From the NCBI RefSeq assembly GCF_000160755.1, contig NZ_GG668576.1, positions 452,332 to 516,331 of the forward strand: DNA of 64,000 nt, read 5' to 3'. Of this stretch, positions 30,998-40,021 are shown piece after piece. The first letter of the stretch is position 1; every line of letters starts with the position of its first letter. The position numbers and the translations under genes are program-made. Source of the stretch: Proteus mirabilis ATCC 29906. Its GTDB lineage: Bacteria; Pseudomonadota; Gammaproteobacteria; Enterobacterales; Enterobacteriaceae. The notes beneath the pieces were generated by a model. It was not told the origin of the DNA. It did not search any database and saw only the letters and a program-made list of their open reading frames with translations.

Positions 30998-32110
30998 ATG
31001 GAAAAACCGCAGATCCATACAGATATACCCAAAATTTTATTCACCGTTCTTTTTATTTCTTTTTTTATTATCGGTAGTTTTTGGATCCTGAATCCTTTTA
31101 TCGTTGGTTTTATTTGGGCTGGCATGATAGTGGTTGCCACTTGGCCTTTACTCATTATTTTAGAAAAACGAGTAAAATATCGCTGGCTATCAACCATGAT
31201 CATGATGATTTTAATATTACTGATTTTCGTCATTCCGATTATTTTGTTAATTAGTAGTGTTATTGACAACAGTGCTCCATTGATTGAACTAGCAAAATCA
31301 CCTTCAGATATTCAACCACCACAACTACTATGGTTAAAAGAGATCCCCATGGTTGGTAATACGCTCTATGAAACTTGGCACTCTATTCTCGTTTCTGGTG
31401 GTAATGCCTTAATGGCGAAGATCCAACCCTATATTGGACAAGCAGCAAATTGGTTCTTTGCACAAGCCTTAAATATTGGCCGTTTTGCGCTTCACTTAGT
31501 TGTCATGTTACTTTTTTCAGGATTACTCTTTTTACAAGGTGAAAATGTTGTTGCTTGGTTACGCCATTTTGCTGTGCGTCTTGCCGGACAACGGGGTGAT
31601 GCAGCCATTTTATTAGCCTCCATGTCAATTCGCGCAGTGGCGCTGGGTGTGGTGTTAACTGCGCTGATCCAAGCCGTTATTGGTGGTATTGGCTTAGGTA
31701 TTTCGGGTGTGCCTTATGCCACAGTGTTAACGGTATTGATGTTTATTTGCTGCCTTGCGCAATTAGGACCTTTGTTCGTTCTGGTTCCTTCTATTCTATG
31801 GCTATTTTGGACCGGTGATACTACATGGGGTATCGTCATGATCATTTGGGGTGGGATTGTGGCGACGATGGATGGTGTACTACGTCCATTCCTCATCAAA
31901 ATGGGAGCTGACCTACCTATGGTACTGATTTTGACCGGTGTTATCGGTGGTATTTTAACACTCGGTATGATTGGTCTGTTTATTGGCCCTGTTGTATTAG
32001 CCGTAGCACACAGTTTATTGAATGCGTGGATCAATGAAGTTCCTAAACCCGATCCAGATTTAACAGAAACTGTAGAATTTATGAATAAAAACTTTATAGA
32101 AAAAGAGTAA
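30998..32110 (+). CDS. ydiK: AI-2E-family membrane protein YdiK
   Basis: 370 residues with about eight hydrophobic segments, including two close pairs at the N-terminus, and the C-terminal GLFIGPVVLAVAHSLLNAW typical of the family. Some relatives export autoinducer-2 or sodium; the role of YdiK is not established. It belongs to the PurR regulon in E. coli; I did not see a good PurR box here. AAAATC rather than a strong ribosome site precedes the ATG. Confidence 0.9.
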   Translation: MEKPQIHTDIPKILFTVLFISFFIIGSFWILNPFIVGFIWAGMIVVATWPLLIILEKRVKYRWLSTMIMMILILLIFVIPIILLISSVIDNSAPLIELAKSPSDIQPPQLLWLKEIPMVGNTLYETWHSILVSGGNALMAKIQPYIGQAANWFFAQALNIGRFALHLVVMLLFSGLLFLQGENVVAWLRHFAVRLAGQRGDAAILLASMSIRAVALGVVLTALIQAVIGGIGLGISGVPYATVLTVLMFICCLAQLGPLFVLVPSILWLFWTGDTTWGIVMIIWGGIVATMDGVLRPFLIKMGADLPMVLILTGVIGGILTLGMIGLFIGPVVLAVAHSLLNAWINEVPKPDPDLTETVEFMNKNFIEKE

Positions 32111-32118
32111 ATAATATA

Positions 32119-32150
32119 AAAGCATGTAAGTATCAACACTTACATGCTTT
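32119..32150 (+). terminator. ydiK stem-loop
   Basis: AAAGCATGTAAGT pairs perfectly with ACTTACATGCTTT around 6 bases, directly past the ydiK stop. The T tract is short. Confidence 0.65.
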
Positions 32151-32379
32151 ATAAGTATTACTTAAAACTTTAATAAAGATTATCAATTTATGAGTATTTT
32201 ATTATTTTTATATCTTGAAATTTACAATTTGAAACAATTCTTATTTTTTTAAACCTGTTTGCTACCAGCGAGTTATATTCACTTCTTAATATCCTAATAT
32301 TTTTTTGATTGAGATAATTCTTAGAGAATAATTAACTCATTTCTCTTAATATAAATCTCATCGAAACGAATGTTTCATT

Positions 32380-32489
32380 TAATTAATGGTTTTGCCTATT
32401 TTATTAATAGATTAAAAGGCGAGACCAAAGTATATAAAATATTGCTGTGTGTAGTCTTTGCCTGTCAGCCCATGATAGGCTTTTTTTTT
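32380..32489 (+). ncRNA. rprA: RprA small RNA homologue
   Basis: The 3' part GCTGTGTGTAGTCTTTGCC followed by a terminator stem (GCCTGTC/GATAGGC) and nine T matches E. coli RprA as I remember it, and the position between ydiK and the pps/aroH genes is also that of E. coli rprA. RprA is a Hfq-dependent RNA, made under Rcs control, that activates rpoS translation. The 5' half differs: GGTTTTGCCT at 32388 can pair fully (two G-U) with AGGCGAGACC at 32417. The 5' end is estimated. An RcsB-like TAAGAATTATCTCA reads on the - strand at 32310-32323. Confidence 0.8.
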
Positions 32490-32512
32490 ATCTATTATTT
32501 ATAAATAGTATA

Positions 32513-32545
32513 AAAAAAGCTCACATTATTTTGTGAGCTTTTAAT
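32513..32545. terminator. Bidirectional terminator after ppsA
   Basis: AAAGCTCACA and TGTGAGCTTT form a perfect stem with A run before and T run after; it follows the ppsA stop on the - strand by about 20 bases. Confidence 0.85.
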
Positions 32546-32563
32546 TATTCAATAATAATATAA

Positions 32564-34939
32564 TTATTGTTGTGCTAATTTCACCCAGGTTTTAATAACG
32601 GTATCTGGGTTTAAAGATAAGCTATCAATACCCTCTTCCATTAACCATTGTGCAAAATCTTCATGGTCAGAAGGGCCCTGTCCGCAGATCCCGACATATT
32701 TACCTTGACGTTTCGCTGATTGAATTGCCATAGATAATAGCGCTTTTACCGCATCATTACGTTCATCAAACAGTGATGAGACGACACCAGAATCACGATC
32801 TAAGCCCAATGTTAACTGAGTCATATCATTAGAGCCGATAGAGAAACCATCAAAATGAGCCAAGAATTGATCGGCTAATAAAGCATTGGATGGAATTTCA
32901 CACATCATAATCACTTTTAAGCCATTCTCACCACGTTTTAAACCATTACGTGCTAACTCATCTATCACTTCTTCTGCTTGGCGCACCGTACGTACAAATG
33001 GGATCATCACTTCCACGTTAGTTAATCCCATCTCATTACGCACACGTTTCACTGCTTCACACTCGAGTGCAAAACAACGACGGAAATCATCCGATACGTA
33101 ACGACCCGCACCACGGAAACCTAACATAGGGTTTTCTTCATCAGGCTCATAGCGATCGCCACCGACTAAGTTTGCATACTCATTTGATTTAAAATCAGAC
33201 AAGCGAACAATGACACGTTTTGGCCAGAATGCTGCAGCGAGTGTTGCGATACCTTCGGTTAATTTACCAATATAATATTCAACAGGTGATGCATAACCCG
33301 CCATCATTTCATCAATTTCAGCTTTTAGTGCATCTGTTTGATCTTCGTATTCGAGTAAAGCGCGAGGATGCACACCAATCATACGGTTGATAATAAACTC
33401 TAAACGCGCAAGGCCTACCCCATCATTTGGTAACCCAGCAAAGTCAAAGGCGCGATCAGGATTACCGACGTTCATCATGATTTTTAAGCCAAGTTCTGGC
33501 ATGTTATCGATTGCGGAGCTTTGAATAGAAAAATCGAGTTTCCCATCATAAACAAATCCGGTATCCCCTTCAGCACAAGAGACGGTGACCACTTGCCCTT
33601 CGCTAATACACTCCGTCGCATCGCCACAACCTACCACTGCTGGAATACCTAATTCACGAGCAATAATTGCCGCATGACAGGTTCTTCCACCACGATTAGT
33701 CACAATCGCAGAGGCTTTTTTCATGATAGGCTCCCAATCAGGATCTGTCATATCGGTGACCAACACATCACCCGCCTCTATTCTATCCATCTCACTTAAG
33801 TTATGGATAACCTTAACCGTACCACTACCAATACGATGACCAATTGCACGACCTTCTACAATCACAGTGCCTGTTTCATTTAACTGATAGCGTTCCATAA
33901 CTTGTTGGTTAGAACGAACTGTTTCTGGACGCGCTTGAACAATATATAGACGACCATTATGACCATCTTTAGCCCACTCGATATCCATTGGACGTCCATA
34001 ATGTTGTTCAATCAATACCGCTTGTTTTGCTAGCTCTTGCACTTCATCATCAGTTAAAGAGAAACGATTGCGCAATGCTTCTGGCGTATCTTCAATACGG
34101 ACTTGTTTACCATGCTCAATGCTATCGGCATAAACCATTTGGATCTTTTTAGAACCTAGGTTACGGCGCACAATTGCCGGTAAACCTTTCGCCAAAGTTG
34201 GTTTATGAACATAGAATTCATCTGGGTTAACTGCCCCCTGAACCACCATTTCCCCTAAACCATAAGCAGAGGTAATAAAGACTACTTGATCAAAGCCTGA
34301 TTCAGTATCAATAGTAAACATCACCCCTGATGAAGCTAAATCAGAGCGAACCATACGTTGGACACCTGCAGATAAAGCAACACCGCGGTGATCATAGCCT
34401 TGGTGAACACGATAAGAAATTGCGCGATCATTAAACAGTGAAGCAAACACGTGTTTAATCGCAACTAAAATTGCATCGATACCTTGAACGTTTAAAAATG
34501 TCTCTTGTTGGCCGGCAAAAGAAGCATCAGGCATATCTTCAGCGGTTGCTGATGATCGTACTGCAAATGAGGCTTCAGATTCACCTTCACTTAAGGTCTG
34601 ATAAGCATCACGAATATCTTTCTCAAACTGAGGGGTAAAAGGTGTATCAATCACCCATTGGCGAATTTGGTTACCCGCTTGTGCTAATTGATTAACATCA
34701 TCAACATCAATACTATCGAGTAGCTCATAAATACGCTGATTAATACCACTTTGTTCCAGAAAATCATTAAACGCTTGCGCTGTGGTGGCAAATCCATTAG
34801 GAACAGACACACCCAGTTCCGCAAGATTAGTGATCATTTCACCGAGGGAAGCATTTTTCCCACCAACACGATCAACGTCATTCATACCCAATTGGTTATA
34901 CCAAAGTACATTGCACGGGGTGAGGCTATTGCTGGACAT
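32564..34939 (-). CDS. ppsA: Phosphoenolpyruvate synthase
   Basis: 791 residues from the ATG at 34939 (E. coli 792). Converts pyruvate and ATP to phosphoenolpyruvate, AMP and phosphate in gluconeogenesis. Order: ATP-grasp nucleotide-binding domain with [20 protein letters not shown], the swivelling domain with the phosphorylated histidine in [15 protein letters not shown], and the C-terminal TIM barrel ending in [14 protein letters not shown]. The start matches the family; the upstream in-frame extension does not. Its activity is switched by PpsR, encoded divergently. Confidence 0.97.
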   Translation of the reverse strand: MSSNSLTPCNVLWYNQLGMNDVDRVGGKNASLGEMITNLAELGVSVPNGFATTAQAFNDFLEQSGINQRIYELLDSIDVDDVNQLAQAGNQIRQWVIDTPFTPQFEKDIRDAYQTLSEGESEASFAVRSSATAEDMPDASFAGQQETFLNVQGIDAILVAIKHVFASLFNDRAISYRVHQGYDHRGVALSAGVQRMVRSDLASSGVMFTIDTESGFDQVVFITSAYGLGEMVVQGAVNPDEFYVHKPTLAKGLPAIVRRNLGSKKIQMVYADSIEHGKQVRIEDTPEALRNRFSLTDDEVQELAKQAVLIEQHYGRPMDIEWAKDGHNGRLYIVQARPETVRSNQQVMERYQLNETGTVIVEGRAIGHRIGSGTVKVIHNLSEMDRIEAGDVLVTDMTDPDWEPIMKKASAIVTNRGGRTCHAAIIARELGIPAVVGCGDATECISEGQVVTVSCAEGDTGFVYDGKLDFSIQSSAIDNMPELGLKIMMNVGNPDRAFDFAGLPNDGVGLARLEFIINRMIGVHPRALLEYEDQTDALKAEIDEMMAGYASPVEYYIGKLTEGIATLAAAFWPKRVIVRLSDFKSNEYANLVGGDRYEPDEENPMLGFRGAGRYVSDDFRRCFALECEAVKRVRNEMGLTNVEVMIPFVRTVRQAEEVIDELARNGLKRGENGLKVIMMCEIPSNALLADQFLAHFDGFSIGSNDMTQLTLGLDRDSGVVSSLFDERNDAVKALLSMAIQSAKRQGKYVGICGQGPSDHEDFAQWLMEEGIDSLSLNPDTVIKTWVKLAQQ

Positions 34940-35157
34940 TGAGAACAATCCTTTTTTAAACAAATGAGAGAGAGAAAAAAAAGAAAAACCCGCTGTCAAA
35001 ACGACAACATAAATAAGCCTATCACAATGTTATGGAGAATATAGAAAGGTGAATCGATCAACCAGAAAACTTTATTTTTTTATCCTTTATAATCACTAAA
35101 AATACTATAGATAATATTGTCTGAATTGCTAATTCAGCTAAAAAAAAGGTGAGAGGA

Positions 35158-36024
35158 ATGATATTAAGTTTGAATTCAATTAACTGTGATAATAATGAAC
35201 TTGTTGATAGAACTGTTTTTTTTATCTCTGACGGCACCGCTATTACCGCAGAAGTCTTAGGCCATGCGGTACTCTCACAATTCCCATTAAAAATGAAAAG
35301 CTATACCTTACCTTTTGTATCTTCTGTAGAAAGAGCGGAAGAAATAAAAAATAAGATTAATGAAATTTATAAAAAAAGTGGCGCCAAGCCTCTGGTTTTC
35401 TACTCTATTATTAGTCCTGACGTAAAACGAATAATAAATAGTAGTGAAGGATTCTGTCAGGATATTGTGCAGTCATTAGTTCTCCCCTTAGAAAAAGAAA
35501 TTGGCGTTCAAGCGCTACCTCAATTAAATAAAACGCACGGTTTAACAGAAAAAAATCTCAGCAAATATGATGCTCGAATTGCTGCTATTGAATACACTTT
35601 ATCTCATGATGATGGGATCTCTTTACGCAATCTCGACCAAGCGCAAGTGATCTTAATCGGTGTCTCACGCTGCGGTAAAACCCCTACCAGTTTATATTTA
35701 GCGATGCAATTTGGCATTCAAGCGGCTAATTACCCTTTTACTGCTGATGATATGGATTTTTTAAAATTGCCTCCTGAATTAAAAGAGTATCAACATAAAT
35801 TGTTTGGCTTAACCATTGCTCCAGAACGCCTTGCTGCTATCCGTAGCGAACGTCGTGAAAACAGTCGTTATGCATCTATTCGTCAATGTCGTATTGAATT
35901 AGCGGAAGTTGAAGCGCTATTTAGGAAAAATAACATTCCTTACCTAAATACGACAAACTACTCTGTTGAAGAAATTTCCACTAAGGTAATTGATTCTATG
36001 GGATTAGCCAGAAGAATGTTCTAG
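35158..36024 (+). CDS. ppsR: PEP synthetase regulatory protein PpsR
   Basis: 288 residues, about ten longer at the N-terminus than E. coli PpsR (YdiA). A bifunctional ADP-dependent kinase and Pi-dependent pyrophosphorylase that inactivates and reactivates PpsA on a threonine. The P-loop [11 protein letters not shown] and the DUF299 signature [18 protein letters not shown] are present. AAGGTGAGAGGA lies before the ATG at 35158. Divergent from ppsA and followed by aroH. Confidence 0.95.
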   Translation: MILSLNSINCDNNELVDRTVFFISDGTAITAEVLGHAVLSQFPLKMKSYTLPFVSSVERAEEIKNKINEIYKKSGAKPLVFYSIISPDVKRIINSSEGFCQDIVQSLVLPLEKEIGVQALPQLNKTHGLTEKNLSKYDARIAAIEYTLSHDDGISLRNLDQAQVILIGVSRCGKTPTSLYLAMQFGIQAANYPFTADDMDFLKLPPELKEYQHKLFGLTIAPERLAAIRSERRENSRYASIRQCRIELAEVEALFRKNNIPYLNTTNYSVEEISTKVIDSMGLARRMF

Positions 36025-36092
36025 AGACAGTAAGTCATTTTTTATTTATTTTTCACCAATAACAGTGTTGAAATTAGCTGAATTTCGTTTAT

Positions 36093-36108
36093 TGTGATCT
36101 TAATCACT
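36093..36108. promoter_or_regulatory. CRP- or FNR-like site upstream of aroH
   Basis: TGTGATCTTAATCACT has both CRP half-sites (TGTGA and TCAC) with a 6-base spacer; the core TGAT-4-ATCA also resembles FNR. It lies 37 bases before the aroH ATG. Not expected from E. coli, where aroH is a TrpR target; no TrpR box was seen. Confidence 0.45.
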
Positions 36109-36144
36109 GGGTAGACTTACCCTGTATTTTTATTGAGATAAATT

Positions 36145-37194
36145 ATGTTAAAAACAGACGAATTACGGACAAAGGCTTTAGCCAGCCTAGTAACGCCGGA
36201 AACGTTAGCTAATGAGTTACCCATCTCACAAGAGATTATCAGTAATATCACTTCTGCCCGTCAACGCATTGAAGCTATTCTCACTGGTGAAGATAAACGA
36301 CTATTAGTTATTATTGGCCCTTGCTCTATACATGATCCCAAGGCAGCTAAAGAGTACGCAACAAAACTAAATCAACAAAAAGCGCGTTTTCATGACCGTC
36401 TAGAAATCGTGATGAGAACCTATTTTGAAAAACCGCGTACCGTTATTGGTTGGAAAGGCCTTATTTCTGATCCTTTCCTTGATAACTCTTGTAATGTTAA
36501 TGAAGGCATTCGTATTGCAAGGAAACTGCTAATTGAGATCAACGCATTAGGACTCCCCACAGCCACTGAATTTCTTGATATGGTCACGGGACAATATATT
36601 GCAGATTTAATCAGCTGGGGAGCAATCGGGGCAAGAACAACAGAGAGTCAAGTTCACCGTGAAATGGCCTCCGCCCTCTCTTGCCCTGTGGGATTTAAAA
36701 ATGGCACTGACGGTAATATACGCATTGCGATAGATGCCATTCGTGCCGCTCGTGCCAGTCACACCTTTTTATCACCTGATAAAACGGGACGTATGACAAT
36801 TTACCAAACCAGCGGAAATCCCTACGGTCATATTATTATGCGTGGCGGTAAAAAGCCTAATTATCATGCCAGTGATGTAGCAGATGCTGTTGATGCACTG
36901 AAACAACTTGATTTACCTGAACACTTGGTCATCGATTTTAGCCATGGTAATTGTGAAAAAATTCATCGTCGCCAACTTGAAGTTGCACGCAATGTCGCTC
37001 AACAAATTACGGATGGTTCACAAGCTATTGTTGGTGTTATGGCAGAAAGCTTTTTACAAGAGGGATCACAGAAAGTCACAGCAGATAAGGTGCTGACCTA
37101 TGGACAATCGATCACTGATCCTTGTCTCAGTTGGGAAGATACCGAACAATTACTGGAATTATTAGCTCAAGCGGTTGAAAGTCGATTTAAATAA
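36145..37194 (+). CDS. aroH: 3-deoxy-7-phosphoheptulonate (DAHP) synthase, AroH type
   Basis: 349 residues (E. coli AroH 348). Condenses phosphoenolpyruvate and erythrose-4-phosphate, the first step of aromatic amino-acid synthesis. Class I motifs are visible: LLVIIGPCSIHDP, FEKPRTVIGWKGLISDP, GARTTESQVHREMASAL and VIDFSHGNCEKIHRRQ. The AroH (tryptophan-sensitive) assignment rests on its position after ppsR, as in E. coli; feedback type is not proven by sequence. Confidence 0.93.
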   Translation: MLKTDELRTKALASLVTPETLANELPISQEIISNITSARQRIEAILTGEDKRLLVIIGPCSIHDPKAAKEYATKLNQQKARFHDRLEIVMRTYFEKPRTVIGWKGLISDPFLDNSCNVNEGIRIARKLLIEINALGLPTATEFLDMVTGQYIADLISWGAIGARTTESQVHREMASALSCPVGFKNGTDGNIRIAIDAIRAARASHTFLSPDKTGRMTIYQTSGNPYGHIIMRGGKKPNYHASDVADAVDALKQLDLPEHLVIDFSHGNCEKIHRRQLEVARNVAQQITDGSQAIVGVMAESFLQEGSQKVTADKVLTYGQSITDPCLSWEDTEQLLELLAQAVESRFK

Positions 37195-37201
37195 TATCGC
37201 C

Positions 37202-37229
37202 AAAAAGGAGAGTTTTACCTCTCCTTTTT
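37202..37229 (+). terminator. aroH terminator
   Basis: AAAAAGGAGAG pairs perfectly with CTCTCCTTTTT around 6 bases just past the aroH stop. Confidence 0.9.
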
Positions 37230-37404
37230 AACTTACACAAAAAGTCGTTATCCATCTTCATTAAGATTAAGCTTTATCTTCTCCCACGCTAATCAACTGT
37301 ATGATTTTTATTCTAACACCCTATTTTTGTTGTTCTTTTGTTACTAATCATCTTAAATTTAGACGTTTACGTTAAAAAAAGCTTGTCTAAAATATTCTGA
37401 TAAC

Positions 37405-37423
37405 GATAATGATTATCATAATC
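37405..37423. promoter_or_regulatory. Fur box of the haem uptake operon
   Basis: GATAATGATTATCATAATC matches the Fur consensus at 17 of 19 positions, 27 bases before the hemP ATG. It places the whole hemP-hmuV run under iron control. Confidence 0.88.
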
Positions 37424-37450
37424 ATAACTTCTATCAGTATTGCTATTGAA

Positions 37451-37633
37451 ATGAATAAAAATGTTCATAATTTAAACGATTCATCGATAACACGTGAAAC
37501 AAGCTCCCCAGTCATTCAATCTATAAATAGCATAGAATTACTGGGTAAATCGGGCGTGGTTTATATTCAACATAACGGAGAGTTGTATCAGTTACGCCAA
37601 ACAAAAACAGGAAAACTTATCCTAACAAAATAA
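37451..37633 (+). CDS. hemP: HemP-family small haem uptake protein
   Basis: 60 residues from the ATG at 37451. The C-terminal signature LLGKSGVVYIQHNGELYQLRQTKTGKLILTK is that of HemP/HmuP. These proteins head haem operons; in some bacteria HmuP is needed for activation of the receptor gene. The frame is open further upstream, but an earlier ATG at 37409 lies inside the Fur box, so it cannot be the usual start. The ribosome site is weak. Confidence 0.88.
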   Translation: MNKNVHNLNDSSITRETSSPVIQSINSIELLGKSGVVYIQHNGELYQLRQTKTGKLILTK

Positions 37634-37707
37634 TTATTTAATCCCTTTTCGCAAGCCACCTATTTTGCTAGGCAGCCAGCTAATTCACTCCATATACAAG
37701 GACTTTT

Positions 37708-39942
37708 ATGGATATTAATGGTATGTCTATGCTGAAAAGAAATTTCAAATACTCCACATTAGCTACAGCAATTTGTCTGTTATACGCGCCGACTACTTTT
37801 GCTCATATTGAAAAAGTAGAGACAGATACATTGACTGTTATTGGGCAACAAGACAATCAAATAACGGATTTTCAATCTGTCGTCGATACCCGTTCAGCAC
37901 AAGCTCAAACCGCATCTACCACGGGGCAATTGTTAAAACAAATCCCGGGGATCACCGTATCAGGAACGGGGATCGCCAATGGTGGCAATATTATGATGCG
38001 TGGTTACGATCAAAGAGGTGTCAAAATCTTTGTGGATGGTATTCATCAACCTATTGATAATACTATGAACAAGCTTGGTGGCCTTTTTATTGAACCCTCG
38101 CTTATTTCGCGCGTTAAAGTCAAACATGGTGGCTCTTCGGTTAAACATGGAAGTGGCGCGCTAGGTGGCGTTGTTTCGTTCTCAACTCTCCATCCAAATG
38201 AATTATTAGACGCCAATAAAAACCTTGGTGCTAAATTATTTAGCTCATTCTCTTCTGCGGATAAACATTTTTCTTATGGTGGTGTGATCGCAGGTAGACA
38301 TCAGTTAGTGGAAGGGTTATTGGCTTATAGCCAAAGAGAGCGTGGCCCGATACGTATTGCTGATGACTCAATATTAAATAACCACGAACGTATCAAAAAT
38401 TATTTTGCAAAAGCCTATGTTTACCCTACAGAGGAACAAACCGTTATTTTTTCTGCCCGTCAATATAATAATGCAGGAGAGCAAAGAGAAGTTTTAAATC
38501 GAATGGGGGGATATGGAAAAAGAGACAGTAACAATATGTATCGAGCCACCAAACAAAATGATATCTCACTCACCTATCATTTAAATCCAAATAATTATGA
38601 TTGGCTCGATCTGACCACTCAACTTTATTATTCTCAGTTTAAAATTGCGCATACGTTTCTGACGGATACACGCAAAGAAATATATCCAGACATAGAAAGT
38701 GTGCTAGGTAATTCTGAAAAACGTACCCAATATACCTATGGTATGAAAGTAGAAAACGCCTTTAATTTAAATTACTTTCAAGATAGGTTGACTCAATCTG
38801 TGATTATCGGCATTGATGCTGAAAAACAGAAGATGGTATCGAATAATAAGGCTAAAAATTTCCCTTTATCACATATGGATAATGCCTCAGGTTGGGTTCA
38901 TAACACGTTCAATACCCCTCTATTACCCATTACTTTAATTGCGGGTCTTCGTTACAACTATTATCAAAATGTCCCTGATAACAGTAAAACTTTAGATTAC
39001 TACAAAGACTTAAATAAAAAAGGAGACATGACCTCCGCCGACAAATATCAAGAAACATATCAAAATATTTCTAAAAATATTGCGTTACGTCTCACACTGA
39101 CCAAATGGTTACAGATCTATTCTTCTTATTCTGTTGCCTTTAGGGCGCCGACTTTAAGCGAAATGTATAATGACTCAGTACATTTCACTATAATTTCCCC
39201 TTTTAATAAGAAAAGCTATGATGCTCGTTGGGTTCCAAATTCCACATTAGAACCAGAGACGAATAGAACATGGGAACATGGTATCAATTTACAAAAAAAT
39301 GCGTTGCTTTTTACCAATGACCAGCTAAACATTAAAGCTTCATATTACAGCACTGAATCGATTGACCACATTACTTATCAACAGTGGTATCATAGTCGTA
39401 AGCCTATCCAATTAAAAAATAGTCATATTGCGTTATCTCCCATTAAAGATGCTCGTGAACCTTTATTATTTCAATCAGTTAACTTGCCTAAAGCGCTTAT
39501 TCACGGCTTTGATTTAAGATTGCTATATTCTCATCCATACATCGCTATGGGGGTAAATTACAATCAAACTAAAACCTTGGAACTGTCGTCTCTAGAGACT
39601 ATTTCAATGGTGCGTCCTGAAACATTAACCGCTTTTATAAATGTACCCATTATCAAAACACCATTTTCTGTTGCTTGGTCAGGAAAGTTTGCCGGTCCAA
39701 CGGCCAAAAAAGGCACACATAAATACCCTGGTTCAGAGGAAGTGACTACTCGATTAAAAGAAGATCTTCAGCAATACCCTGGCTATGGTGTGCATAGTTT
39801 TGCAGTCAACTATCAATCCAATAATAAAGATATACAAGCCTCATTGGTACTCGATAATGCATTCAACAAAGTGTATTACTCAACGGTAGGTGTGCCTCAA
39901 GAAGCTAGAAATATCAAAATGTCTGTCAGTTATCGCTGGTAA
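37708..39942 (+). CDS. hmuR: TonB-dependent haem receptor, first of two
   Basis: 744 residues: signal peptide ending near TTFAH, a plug domain (about 40-160, VDTRSAQAQTASTTGQLLKQIPGITVSG... and VKHGSGALGGVVSF) and a 22-strand barrel ending in the aromatic SVSYRW. A FRAP box (AFRAPTLSEMYND) and the following histidine of haem receptors are present, but the NPNL box reads PNSTL. It brings haem or haem-proteins through the outer membrane with TonB energy. AAGGAC precedes the ATG. The divergence from the second receptor suggests a different ligand range. Confidence 0.9.
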   Translation: MDINGMSMLKRNFKYSTLATAICLLYAPTTFAHIEKVETDTLTVIGQQDNQITDFQSVVDTRSAQAQTASTTGQLLKQIPGITVSGTGIANGGNIMMRGYDQRGVKIFVDGIHQPIDNTMNKLGGLFIEPSLISRVKVKHGGSSVKHGSGALGGVVSFSTLHPNELLDANKNLGAKLFSSFSSADKHFSYGGVIAGRHQLVEGLLAYSQRERGPIRIADDSILNNHERIKNYFAKAYVYPTEEQTVIFSARQYNNAGEQREVLNRMGGYGKRDSNNMYRATKQNDISLTYHLNPNNYDWLDLTTQLYYSQFKIAHTFLTDTRKEIYPDIESVLGNSEKRTQYTYGMKVENAFNLNYFQDRLTQSVIIGIDAEKQKMVSNNKAKNFPLSHMDNASGWVHNTFNTPLLPITLIAGLRYNYYQNVPDNSKTLDYYKDLNKKGDMTSADKYQETYQNISKNIALRLTLTKWLQIYSSYSVAFRAPTLSEMYNDSVHFTIISPFNKKSYDARWVPNSTLEPETNRTWEHGINLQKNALLFTNDQLNIKASYYSTESIDHITYQQWYHSRKPIQLKNSHIALSPIKDAREPLLFQSVNLPKALIHGFDLRLLYSHPYIAMGVNYNQTKTLELSSLETISMVRPETLTAFINVPIIKTPFSVAWSGKFAGPTAKKGTHKYPGSEEVTTRLKEDLQQYPGYGVHSFAVNYQSNNKDIQASLVLDNAFNKVYYSTVGVPQEARNIKMSVSYRW

Positions 39943-39974
39943 ACAATAAAAAGAGCAATGATTTTTATCATAAC

Positions 39975-39999
39975 GGGCTGTTGAGTTTAGCAGCCCATT
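39975..39999 (+). terminator. Possible intra-operon stem-loop
   Basis: GGGCTG pairs with CAGCCC around ten bases, followed by ATTTT, in the 79-base gap between the two receptor genes. It may lower expression of the downstream genes or protect the first message. Confidence 0.45.
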
Positions 40000-40021
40000 T
40001 TAATAACGGAGATCGACCTGT

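Noticed and set aside
31714..32139. 141-codon frame opposite ydiK
   Set aside because: Antisense shadow of a conserved membrane protein; composition mirrors the opposite strand.
37409..37450. N-terminal extension of hemP
   Set aside because: The ATG lies in the Fur box and the extra residues are not part of HemP.
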